Shown: in pieces, positions 57,992-63,965 of the stretch
How positions within the stretch are numbered: position 1 is the stretch's first letter
How the letters are laid out: each line of letters starts with the position of its first letter
DNA from: a virus
Virus record (IMG/VR): IMGVR_UViG_3300033145_000191
Location: 1 to 63,965 of that record
Direction: 5' to 3' (one strand)
Length of the DNA: 63,965 nucleotides
The notes under the pieces: model-generated
What the model saw: the letters and a program-made list of their open reading frames with translations, nothing else
The model's database searches: none
What the model was told of the DNA's origin: nothing
Translations under genes and position numbers: made by a program

Positions 57992-58206
57992 TTTTCAAAA
58001 TCTGTAAGTCTTGTGCCGAGCAGCTTGGTGGCAGTTATTTAACAAAAGTTAAGCACAATTGGACTTGGGGGTGGTGTGAAGTGTGCGGACACAGGAAGCA
58101 AGTTATTAATCCGATTCACTACCAATGGCCCAAAAGGAAAATTACCAAAGGAATTAGTATGAAGAAACCAATAACCCCAAAACATTCTCCAAGAAGATGT
58201 CGATAA
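57988..58206 (+). CDS. Small zinc-ribbon protein (72 aa)
   Basis: ICKSCAEQLGG and WCEVCGHRKQV supply two CxxC pairs about 22 residues apart, a one-zinc ribbon. The tail is basic. AGGAG precedes the ATG. Probable nucleic-acid-binding protein. Confidence 0.6.
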   Translation: MIFKICKSCAEQLGGSYLTKVKHNWTWGWCEVCGHRKQVINPIHYQWPKRKITKGISMKKPITPKHSPRRCR

Positions 58207-58334
58207 TTGCAGAATGCAATGATATAGAACATCGACATGTTGTGGCAGATGAATTAATGTGTGAACTATTAACAACACTTGGCTATACAGCAGGTGTCAA
58301 GAAATTTAAACGTATGGAAATTTACTACGCTTAA
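58197..58334 (+). CDS. Small protein of unknown function (45 aa)
   Basis: Begins MSIIAECNDIEHRHVVADEL and overlaps the previous gene by 10 bases, with AGAAG before the ATG. A single helical domain seems likely. Confidence 0.4.
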   Translation: MSIIAECNDIEHRHVVADELMCELLTTLGYTAGVKKFKRMEIYYA

Positions 58335-58416
58335 GGAGAATATTATAATGCCGCTATAAACTTATAATCAGTCCGCTAACTATTAGTTTTGAGTTTTGGA
58401 AGGGGGAAGTAAAGAA

Positions 58417-59061
58417 ATGACTGTCATTGAACTTTGGGCTCATTACTTCAAATATCATGATAATAGGTCTTTTAATGACCTAATTAAAATATACCTTGCT
58501 GCGGGCGTGAGGTTTGTTTGTAGTAAAATCGAAGGACCGATTAGAGATTACAATTGGATAGAGTCAAAAGTCCTACAAGGTGTTCAGAGGGCGGTTAAGA
58601 CTTATGATCCAAAAATGTCGCCTAATTTTAAGTCCTGGCTAGTAACTGTGCTTTGGTATATTCCAGTTAAATATTTTCAAAGAGGAGAGTATACAGCACG
58701 ACCTAAACATTTAGCTTTAAGTGAATATCTTAATGACGAACACACTGATATAGTGGATGCTATAGATAATCATTCACCTGCTGATGCTATGTTAAGGGCA
58801 GAATTCTGGTTTCATATTAAACAATATTTAAGTCCTGTAGAATGGGTAGTTATAAAATGGTATTACCAAGAAGGTATATCAATGCCCACAATTGGAAAAT
58901 TCTTTAATTTTTCAAGTCAAGCTGCTTTATTCCGTATGAAAAAAGCCTTAGCAAAACTCAAGAGGCGATTACATATAACGGAAGTCCCTTCAACTAATTT
59001 TAGTGAACGGATTAGGGTAAGAACAAGTATTCCACCATCAATAGTGGCAAGGAGAAAGTAA
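58417..59061 (+). CDS. Sigma-70-like factor 2
   Basis: 214 aa from ATG 58417 behind AAGGGGG. The region-2-like part is LQGVQRAVKTYDPKMSPNFK then SWLVTVLWYIPVKYFQRGEY. Region 4 is LSPVEWVVIKWYYQEGISMP then TIGKFFNFSSQAALFRMKKA, a clear helix-turn-helix. It differs in sequence from the factor at 48611, so the phage has two. The stop overlaps the next start. Confidence 0.72.
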   Translation: MTVIELWAHYFKYHDNRSFNDLIKIYLAAGVRFVCSKIEGPIRDYNWIESKVLQGVQRAVKTYDPKMSPNFKSWLVTVLWYIPVKYFQRGEYTARPKHLALSEYLNDEHTDIVDAIDNHSPADAMLRAEFWFHIKQYLSPVEWVVIKWYYQEGISMPTIGKFFNFSSQAALFRMKKALAKLKRRLHITEVPSTNFSERIRVRTSIPPSIVARRK

Positions 59062-59522
59062 TGACACGACCAACGTGGGATGAATATTTCATAAATATGG
59101 TGAAATTAATTTCAACACGTAGCAAGGATGAGAATACTAAAATTGGATGTGTAATCGTCGGGCCTCATCATGAAGTGCGTTCAACAGGATATAATGGATT
59201 TCCACGGGGTATTAATGACAATGATCCCGAAAGACAGAGACGCCCGCAAAAGTATTATTACTTCGAGCATGCTGAGCGTAATGCAATCTACAATGCAGTG
59301 CGGCATGGTGTTGCTCTTGAAGGTTGTATACTATATTGTAAAGCAATGCCATGTGCTGACTGTGCTCGTGGGATTATCCAATCAGGTATTTTACAAGTGG
59401 TGCTTTCAACTTTTCAATTGGAGGGGCGGTGGGGTGATAGTTGTCAAGCAGGCTGGACAATGATGTGTGAATCAGGTATCATTGTTAGGTATATCGGGGA
59501 GAATACTGATGAGTCGGTCTAA
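59061..59522 (+). CDS. dCMP deaminase
   Basis: 153 aa. The catalytic zinc site is H70-A-E72 (EHAERNAI) with P97-C98-A-D-C101 (MPCADCARGI). It converts dCMP to dUMP for dTTP synthesis, or helps with modified pyrimidines. There is no thymidylate synthase in the window, so it relies on the host for the next step. Length is typical of phage enzymes. Confidence 0.88.
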   Translation: MTRPTWDEYFINMVKLISTRSKDENTKIGCVIVGPHHEVRSTGYNGFPRGINDNDPERQRRPQKYYYFEHAERNAIYNAVRHGVALEGCILYCKAMPCADCARGIIQSGILQVVLSTFQLEGRWGDSCQAGWTMMCESGIIVRYIGENTDESV

Positions 59523-59619
59523 GAAAGATTATCATGCTTGCAATAAAATGCGTAATCCTAATAAAGGGCGGAATCGTGAGCGTAAAAAAGTTAAACGCAG
59601 ATTACGGGGATCGCTATGA
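59509..59619 (+). CDS. Small very basic protein (36 aa)
   Basis: Begins MSRSKKDYHACNKMRNPNKG, then a dense Arg/Lys tail. GGGGAG lies before the ATG, inside the deaminase gene. Its TGA overlaps the next ATG. Likely nucleic-acid binding. Confidence 0.45.
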   Translation: MSRSKKDYHACNKMRNPNKGRNRERKKVKRRLRGSL

Positions 59620-59938
59620 AAAAAAAACTATTAAAATCTTCGAATGGCATTGTGCGAGAAGTAAGTGGCCCACAAAGTGAGATTAAGAACACAAACCTGT
59701 TAAAGCTATACGGTATACGGCAAGACTCAAGTGTGTTATTGCCAAGTGGCTAAAAGCAAGAGGTTGCTTTTATGCCTTTAGAAAAGGAAGATTGTTTATC
59801 GATACTAATACTAGCTACCGTGAACTTGTGGAAGAGGGCGAATGGATAGTTAAGCAACCTTTTGATCGTTGGCAGATAATAACTAACGCCGTATTTCGAA
59901 AAATATATGATGGGCCAATCTATACTAAGAAAGGATAG
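59616..59938 (+). pseudogene. Probable frameshifted gene (or two overlapping short frames)
   Basis: ATG 59616 opens MKKKLLKSSNGIVREVSGPQ and stops at 59753 (45 aa). A second frame, open from about 59686 to the TAG at 59936-59938, reads like protein (TARLKCVIAKWLKARGCFYA, ELVEEGEWIVKQPFDRW) but has no usable start until a TTG within it. A single indel near 59690-59750 would join them into about 107 aa. No slippery heptamer is visible. Either a sequencing error or a decayed gene. Confidence 0.5.
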
Positions 59939-59940
59939 TC

Positions 59941-60627
59941 ATGAACGGCGTAAAACTTCTTACTGATAATTTGAGGGCTTGGGGTGGTTTTCAATATGAG
60001 TTTGGTAAAACTTATACAATACCTCGAGCAGAACAATGGGAAACTAGACTATTATGTTCTAGTGGATGGTATCATTTTTATGATTCCATCATCAAGTCAA
60101 TACTATTCAATGGTGGTGATGATCCACATTTTCAACGTTTGTTTCGTGTGGCTACTGGGGGTATTCACAGGACTAGTATACTGAGACTTGGTGTTATTGA
60201 AAAAGTAGGCTGCACCAGGATAAGATTAGTAGAAGAACTCCCAATCATTAGTCAAAGTATGTTTGAGATAGTTCAAACGATTCTAAGAATCAAATTCTTT
60301 AAGTATTTTAGTGGATGTCAGCAAGTAGTAAGGGCTGTTAAGTGGCCAATTACTTTGAAAAAGTTAGATGCTGTTAAAGTATTTGGCTATACTTCTAGGT
60401 ATACTTGGCCTGAAATGATTGCACGCATGTTCCACTCTATCTACAAGAATCAAGATTACCTTGCACGTTGTGCTTTTTCAGATATCTGTTTTCAGTGGTG
60501 TAAATTAGGTCTACCACTAAGTGCCTTTTCAAGAGTCTTGCGTCGGGTGTGTGGTGATGCATGGCCTAAAGAATATGATACTAATTACAAATATCTATAT
60601 CAGGGAAATTGTTATGAGTATAGTTAA
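59941..60627 (+). CDS. DUF7666-like protein (228 aa)
   Basis: LLTDNLRAWGGFQYEFGKTY and LLCSSGWYHFYDSIIKSIL resemble the short domain seen in phage proteins (a gxFQYe-G-xxy...C..GwH pattern). The C-terminal half is helical, with an aromatic-rich YFSGCQQVVRAVKWPITLKK and a Cys-containing stretch. AAAGGATAGTC precedes the ATG. Function unknown. Confidence 0.5.
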   Translation: MNGVKLLTDNLRAWGGFQYEFGKTYTIPRAEQWETRLLCSSGWYHFYDSIIKSILFNGGDDPHFQRLFRVATGGIHRTSILRLGVIEKVGCTRIRLVEELPIISQSMFEIVQTILRIKFFKYFSGCQQVVRAVKWPITLKKLDAVKVFGYTSRYTWPEMIARMFHSIYKNQDYLARCAFSDICFQWCKLGLPLSAFSRVLRRVCGDAWPKEYDTNYKYLYQGNCYEYS

Positions 60628-60817
60628 TAAATACGGGGTAAAAGTTGTATTGCCAAAAGTTGATATTGAAAGGCCAATAGCTCTTAGAGAATTTCGTTCT
60701 TGGGGTATGAAACTTTTGTATTATCGTGTTGGTCTTAGTCTTAATGATATTGGTAAGATTTTTGGAATCGGACATCAAGCTGTTAGTTACCATATCAATA
60801 AATTAAAGGAAAACTGA
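60614..60817 (+). CDS. Small helix-turn-helix protein (67 aa)
   Basis: MSIVNKYGVKVVLPKVDIER, then REFRSWGMKLLYYRVGLSLN and DIGKIFGIGHQAVSYHINKL. The latter reads as a DnaA domain IV/sigma region 4-type helix-turn-helix (S...IG..FG...-.V..H). It may regulate transcription or bind the adjacent repeat region. AGGG precedes the ATG; stop/start overlap with the next gene. Confidence 0.65.
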   Translation: MSIVNKYGVKVVLPKVDIERPIALREFRSWGMKLLYYRVGLSLNDIGKIFGIGHQAVSYHINKLKEN

Positions 60818-61032
60818 TGGCAAAAATCAACACAGTAAATAGTCAAGGTGTAGGTCTACATGGTATTGAAGTTGTAATCATGATACCTAAATCAAAAGAG
60901 GAAGCCTTACGGCATGCGGCTTATCTGGTAGCGATAGCCAGCATGATTAATGATAAGTGCCCAACATTCGAAGATATATTGGAGGCGGTTGAAAACAATA
61001 CTCTTAGGACCAATATTCAAATCACAGGGTGA
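60817..61032 (+). CDS. Small protein of unknown function (71 aa)
   Basis: Begins MAKINTVNSQGVGLHGIEVV in a TGATGG overlap, with AAAGGA upstream. A strand is followed by two helices. No family recognised. Confidence 0.55.
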   Translation: MAKINTVNSQGVGLHGIEVVIMIPKSKEEALRHAAYLVAIASMINDKCPTFEDILEAVENNTLRTNIQITG

Positions 61033-61048
61033 ATACACATGGAAAGAA

Positions 61049-61150
61049 ATGAATGCTGAAGGAGAAACTGGATTTGCTGATTTGTGTAGTAATCCCACTG
61101 AAGCTAATTCTGTTCGTCGAAACATAGCACGATTGTATGGCGGCTTATGA
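61049..61150 (+). CDS. Possible 33-aa protein
   Basis: MNAEGETGFADLCSNPTEAN and 13 more residues, after GGAAAGAA. Its TGA overlaps the next tiny frame's ATG. Weak evidence by itself, but the start/stop overlaps follow the operon's style. Confidence 0.35.
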   Translation: MNAEGETGFADLCSNPTEANSVRRNIARLYGGL

Positions 61151-61227
61151 AAGGAAATGATTTCGATCGGTTTGTTAAATTCTATAAGCTGATTAAGAAA
61201 CATGTAGGAGAATGTTATGAATCGTAA
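61147..61227 (+). CDS. Possible 26-aa protein
   Basis: MKGNDFDRFVKFYKLIKKHV and 6 more residues, in an ATGA overlap. The AGGAG of the following frame lies inside it. Confidence 0.3.
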   Translation: MKGNDFDRFVKFYKLIKKHVGECYES

Positions 61228-61438
61228 TTGTGGGCGTCTTGTGCCTCAGTATATTCTGAGGGTAAATGGTATACATTTACCACAATCTAATTCAAAAGGG
61301 CCCGGTTTAAGTGTGAGGTGTGTTGCGTGTTGCGTGTTGCGTGTTGCGTGTTGCGTGTTGCGTGTTGCGTGTTGCGTGTTGCGTGTTGCGTGTTGCGTGT
61401 TGCGTGTTGCGTGTTGCGTGAGCAACGTTTACGAATAG
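61217..61438 (+). CDS. Reading frame entering the heptamer array (73 aa)
   Basis: ATG 61217 behind AGGAG. The first 30 residues (MNRNCGRLVPQYILRVNGIH and following) look ordinary. The frame then reads through the GTTGCGT array as a Cys/Val/Leu/Arg/Ala heptapeptide repeat (CCVLRVA units). It may be a real short gene whose 3' end was replaced or extended by repeat expansion. Confidence 0.4.
   Translation: MNRNCGRLVPQYILRVNGIHLPQSNSKGPGLSVRCVACCVLRVACCVLRVACCVLRVACCVLRVACCVSNVYE
61319..61420 (+). repeat. Heptamer array 1 (GTGTTGC)n, about 14 units
   Basis: About 102 bases of near-perfect 7-base tandem repeat. Period 7 gives open frames in all phases (a 7-residue repeat per 21 bases). It ends in GCGTGAGCAACG. 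Same unit as array 2. Confidence 0.95.
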
Positions 61439-61785
61439 TAAATATTGGAGTAATATACTAGTATTTCAAGTAAAAGCAAAGACTCTAAAAGGCGATTGGT
61501 TGGATGCAACCAAGGATGTTGATTTTATGCGTTGTGATGTTTAAAATCAATGGAATTTCAATAGTCCGAGGCATGATTCTAAAAAATGGACAAAAAAAGT
61601 TGTGTGTTTTAATAGTATCGCCTAACTAGTTTACTAACTAGCCGGGGGCCATGTTTAGGCTCCATATTTTCTTATTATCTTTTTTCATTTGATGATGTTT
61701 AAAGTGAGATTAAGATAGTTAGTGATGTAGTCAGTTGCCGAGAAATTGAAATCATGAATGGTGATTTGATGCAACTAATCAATAC

Positions 61786-61800
61786 CTGCCATAATGGCAG
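61786..61800. promoter_or_regulatory. CTGCCATWWTGGCAG palindrome, copy 1
   Basis: CTGCCATAATGGCAG, a palindrome apart from the central base. Recurs as CTGCCATTTTGGCAG at 62190-62204, CTGCCATTATGGCAG at 62221-62235, and with two changes at 62154-62168. Likely a binding site for one dimeric protein. Confidence 0.7.
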
Positions 61801-61898
61801 TCGGCTTATGTCTTGACTGCAGTCATTAATTAGTAGCCATATAAATTTAATAAGACCATTGATTGTAATAATCAGCATTTTGATGGTATACCATCGAA

Positions 61899-61952
61899 AT
61901 TAAATAAGTCTACTGGATTAAACAAGTCTATTGGATTAAACAAGTCTACTGG
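61899..61952 (+). repeat. Three tandem 18-bp repeats
   Basis: ATTAAATAAGTCTACTGG, ATTAAACAAGTCTATTGG and ATTAAACAAGTCTACTGG, head to tail, ending directly at heptamer array 2. AT-rich iteron-like units of one and a half to two helical turns. Confidence 0.9.
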
Positions 61953-62145
61953 GTGTTGTGTGTTGCGTGTTGCGTGTTGCGTGTTGCGTGTTGCGTGTTG
62001 CGTGTTGCGTGTTGCGTGTTGCGTGTTGCGTGTTGCGTGTTGCGTGTTGCGTGTTGCGTGTTGCGTGTTGCGTTTGCGTGTTGCGTGTTGCGTGTTGCGT
62101 GTTGCGTGTTGCGTGTTGCGTGTTGCGTGTTGCGTGTTGCGTGTT
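61953..62145 (+). repeat. Heptamer array 2 (GTGTTGC)n, about 27 units
   Basis: About 190 bases of the same 7-mer as array 1, with one unit lacking a base near 62072 that resets the phase. Frames are open on both strands only because of the repeat; I do not call them genes. Confidence 0.95.
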
Positions 62146-62153
62146 TACAAGGA

Positions 62154-62235
62154 TTGTCATTTTGGCAGGATTATGGTCTCTCAGTCAACCTGCCATTTTG
62201 GCAGTCTACTTATACCTCAACTGCCATTATGGCAG
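62154..62235. promoter_or_regulatory. Cluster of three CTGCCAT-type palindromes
   Basis: Sites at 62154-62168 (13 of 15 matching), 62190-62204 and 62221-62235. Start-to-start spacings are 36 and 31 bases, close to three turns of DNA, so bound proteins could sit on one face. The cluster lies between array 2 and the 14-mer array. Confidence 0.7.
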
Positions 62236-62332
62236 CCTCTAAAAGTAGTATGATTTTATTAATCTAATACAACCCTTAAGGAGTTTTGTGGGTGACCTCG
62301 CCTTATTGCAAATCGCCACTTTGAGGTTTAAT

Positions 62333-62474
62333 CAACACACCTTGCACAACACACCTTGCACAACACACCTTGCACAACACACCTTGCACAACACACCTTG
62401 CACAACACACCTTGCACAACACACCTTGCACAACACACCTTGCACAACCTTGCACAACACCTTGCACAACACAC
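62333..62474 (-). repeat. 14-mer array (CAACACACCTTGCA)n, about 9 units
   Basis: Nine full 14-base units plus shortened ones at the right end (CAACCTTGCA, CAACACCTTGCA). Its reverse complement, GTGTGTTGTGCAAG, is GT-rich like the heptamer arrays, so GT-rich strand polarity flips across the palindrome cluster. No CRISPR-like spacers. Confidence 0.95.
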
Positions 62475-62613
62475 TTAAAGTGATTTCGGAAATCGTCATG
62501 CGGCAAGCGTTTTATACAAGCGGCAAGCGTGTTGTGTGTTGATTAATAATCAAGATTGTGAATCGGAAAGTGTTGACACAATTCCCCATATGTAATCTCA
62601 CCAGATGCAACAA

Positions 62614-62632
62614 CAACACGCGGGACATTTGC
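62614..62632 (+). repeat. Third copy of the inverted-repeat sequence
   Basis: CAACACGCGGGACATTTGC matches 18 of 19 bases of 324-342. It abuts the 3' end of the minus-strand gene at 62632-62880, as copy 1 lies just past the 3' end of the 360-566 gene. Confidence 0.85.
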
Positions 62633-62880
62633 TACTCGGTTGCTTGGTCGATAAGGTAGATTCCGAGATCGTTCAGTTGCTCATTGGTGGAATCCATGAA
62701 AGATTTATGTTTCACCTCTACTTGAATATCGAAATCAGTAGGCATTACCTCAACAACATAACCTTCGTTAACAGCAACTTGCACCAGAGCAAGTCCTTCG
62801 GTATCCCAATCAGGATTTGGGACATTGATTAAGAACGTGCGCTCCTTGTTTTCAACTATTCCTACTTTTGAAACAAACAT
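62632..62880 (-). CDS. Small protein of unknown function (82 aa)
   Basis: Begins MFVSKVGIVENKERTFLINV; AGGAG lies 9 bases before the ATG on the minus strand. Beta-rich (GLALVQVAVNEGYVVEVMPT) with a helical C-terminus. Same orientation as the junction-spanning gene upstream, with about 208 bases between, so possibly in one transcript. Confidence 0.65.
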   Translation of the reverse strand: MFVSKVGIVENKERTFLINVPNPDWDTEGLALVQVAVNEGYVVEVMPTDFDIQVEVKHKSFMDSTNEQLNDLGIYLIDQATE

Positions 62881-63088
62881 GATTTAAATCTCCTAATACC
62901 CATTTGTCATTCGACTCTCATGATAAACAGATGCACGACATTCTCCTTTCAGAAAAGCGAGGATGGTCGGCCCCGTAGCCGGCCTTTAACATTTCGGTCG
63001 TGGGTCATTCCGACCACCCTCTGGATTGATTTTCGTATCCATGACCCGCATTGCCGCCTTGTCACCATTTCATAGTCTCACGATGAGA

Positions 63089-63965
63089 CTACTTCTTTGC
63101 AGGTGCCGGCGAGATTACAGCTTCCACAGCGGCATTGAGTTCCTCACGAACCTCGATGAGGGGATTCAAGCTTTCCAGCTTGTCCTCCAGGACGGCAGTC
63201 AACACCTGCGCGACGAGCTTGATCGGGAACTGCTTTGCGCAGGTCACGATTTTGCTCTTGGCAGCCATTTTCTGCTCGTTCTTCTTCTCTTTCGGATTCT
63301 TGAGGTAGGCGTCCACTGCTTTCGCCTCGGCTCCTTCTTCCTGCAGCTTGCGCATTTTCTCCTTGTCAAGGGGACCGAAGTCCAGTTCGCCCTTGACGAC
63401 TCGCTCAATCACCTTGAGCGAATTGTGGTTGCGGTCAAGCTGGCACAGAGCGTAGAGCTTCTGCCCGGTTCCATCCTTGAACACGTAGCGCATTCTTGAC
63501 TGCGTGCAACCCTCGAAGAACATCTTCTGAGCTGCTGACACGCGATCGACATTGGAGAGCGCACGTGTGCCATAATTCTTGTGCGTATTCTCCACAATAC
63601 AGTCCTCGAAGCGTTCCAGCTCATTCTCATACGTCTTGAGCAGGTAGGGGATTTCAGCAATCGCTGTCAGCCCCAGCTTGCGACGAACCGCATTGACTTC
63701 GGGAAGAAGCAGCATTCTGCGGAAACCAAAGACCTGGCCATACTCAGGTGATTTGACCTTGCCCTTGGCATTGCAGAACAAATCTTCCCACTCACGAAGA
63801 CAGTCTGAAGCAGACACAGTTATCTGCTTCCCTTCGTGGGCTACCGCGACATCATCAGTTGCAGCCTTGAGACCGGCGTGAATGGTTTCACGCTCCTTGA
63901 CGCCTTGTGCACTTTGCTCTTTCGACAACTTATAGATTCCGATAAGACCAAGATTCGGATTCCAG
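63089..63965 (-). CDS. C-terminal part of the 338-aa protein of unknown function that spans the contig junction
   Basis: Continues from 1-254 (63852-63965 duplicates 1-114). Conspicuous stretches are LREWEDLFCNAKGKVKSPEY, FGFRRMLLLPEVNAVRRKLG and RMRYVFKDGTGQKLYALCQL; the last 70 residues are a Lys/Glu/Ala helical tail. Phages often have such a GC-rich, probably abundant, early protein near a control region, but I cannot assign a family. A 7-bp hairpin (TAGTCTC/GAGACTA, 63075-63093) overlaps its stop codon. Confidence 0.8.
   Translation of the reverse strand, partial: WNPNLGLIGIYKLSKEQSAQGVKERETIHAGLKAATDDVAVAHEGKQITVSASDCLREWEDLFCNAKGKVKSPEYGQVFGFRRMLLLPEVNAVRRKLGLTAIAEIPYLLKTYENELERFEDCIVENTHKNYGTRALSNVDRVSAAQKMFFEGCTQSRMRYVFKDGTGQKLYALCQLDRNHNSLKVIERVVKGELDFGPLDKEKMRKLQEEGAEAKAVDAYLKNPKEKKNEQKMAAKSKIVTCAKQFPIKLVAQVLTAVLEDKLESLNPLIEVREELNAAVEAVISPAPAKK
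63852..63965. repeat. Direct terminal repeat (circular-contig overlap, right copy)
   Basis: Identical to bases 1-114. The genome closes into a circle of 63,851 bp. Confidence 0.95.

Larger units (their letters stand above)
61439..62631. other. Gene-free repeat and palindrome region, candidate origin/partition/regulatory locus
   Basis: About 1.2 kb without a credible gene. In order it holds a TTGGTTG/CAACCAA hairpin (61496-61513), CTGCCATAATGGCAG (61786-61800), a TGACTGCAGTCA palindrome (61814-61825) and a GATGGTATACCATC palindrome (61882-61895). Next come three 18-mers, heptamer array 2, three more CTGCCAT palindromes (62154-62235), a 14-mer array and a GCGGCAAGCGT pair near 62502-62531. Repeats plus palindromes next to a small HTH gene, in a genome with two ParB-like proteins, suggest protein-binding DNA. 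Confidence 0.6.

Noticed and set aside
61319-62474. Possible CRISPR array or real proteins encoded by the repeats
   Set aside because: The units are 7 or 14 bases head to tail with no unique spacers, so this is not CRISPR. The Cys/Val/Leu/Arg and His/Asn/Thr frames exist on both strands in several phases only because the period is a multiple of 7, and apart from 61217 they lack ribosome binding sites.
1-63965. Temperate lifestyle genes
   Set aside because: I looked for integrase, recombinase, excisionase and CI/Cro-like repressors and found none. The ParB-like proteins alone do not show plasmid-prophage maintenance, though that remains possible.

Overview
This window is one complete, circularly assembled genome of a tailed double-stranded DNA phage, most likely a siphovirus (Caudoviricetes). 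The first 114 bases recur exactly at the end (1-114 = 63852-63965), so the unique length is 63,851 bp, and one gene runs through the junction. I see no bacterial chromosomal genes, integrase, excisionase or CI-like repressor, so it looks virulent. Most genes have strong AAGGAG-type ribosome binding sites, overlap as ATGA/TAATG, and are AT-rich. A lipobox protein nested in an overlapping lysis-type gene pair suggests a host with an outer membrane. The host genus cannot be named from the sequence.

Layout. (1) 63089 through the junction to 566, minus strand: two small-module genes of unknown function with inverted repeats around them. (2) 942-2197: an operator/promoter region and four small early-type genes on the plus strand. 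(3) 2461-23920: packaging (small and large terminase, portal), putative decoration proteins, scaffold, major capsid, connectors, tail tube, tail chaperones joined by a -1 frameshift, tape measure, distal tail and hub proteins, then a holin-like protein and an overlapping spanin-like pair. (4) 24143-30682: an unusual cassette of eight glycosyltransferase-like genes and one radical SAM enzyme, bounded by two related GKGPSLD proteins. (5) 35647 down to 30564, minus strand: primase-helicase, dNTP pyrophosphohydrolase, Dam methylase and DnaQ-type exonuclease. (6) 36074-61438, plus strand: two ParB-like proteins, SNF2-type helicase, MazG, family A DNA polymerase, VRR-NUC and RecB-like nucleases, NYN protein, two sigma-like factors, deoxynucleotidase, polymerase X-like transferase, ATP-dependent DNA ligase, tRNA-Leu(UAA), dCMP deaminase and many very small proteins. 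(7) 61319-62552: a gene-poor region of heptamer and 14-mer arrays, 18-mers and repeated CTGCCAT palindromes, a candidate origin, partition or regulatory locus.

How it fits together. Two divergent control regions (about 0.94-1.2 kb and 35.65-36.07 kb) share a roughly 30-bp dyad element. A second element, 12 bp + N4 + 13 bp, precedes both the virion operon and the ParB/replication operon. With two phage sigma-like factors this suggests staged transcription. The replication genes would copy the genome and condition the nucleotide pool, the virion operon builds and lyses, and the glycosyltransferase cassette probably modifies a surface glycan, virion protein or DNA.

The most unusual content is the glycosyltransferase/radical SAM cassette, several compact structured intergenic RNAs (two with the same three-way-junction plan), and the repeat locus near 62 kb.
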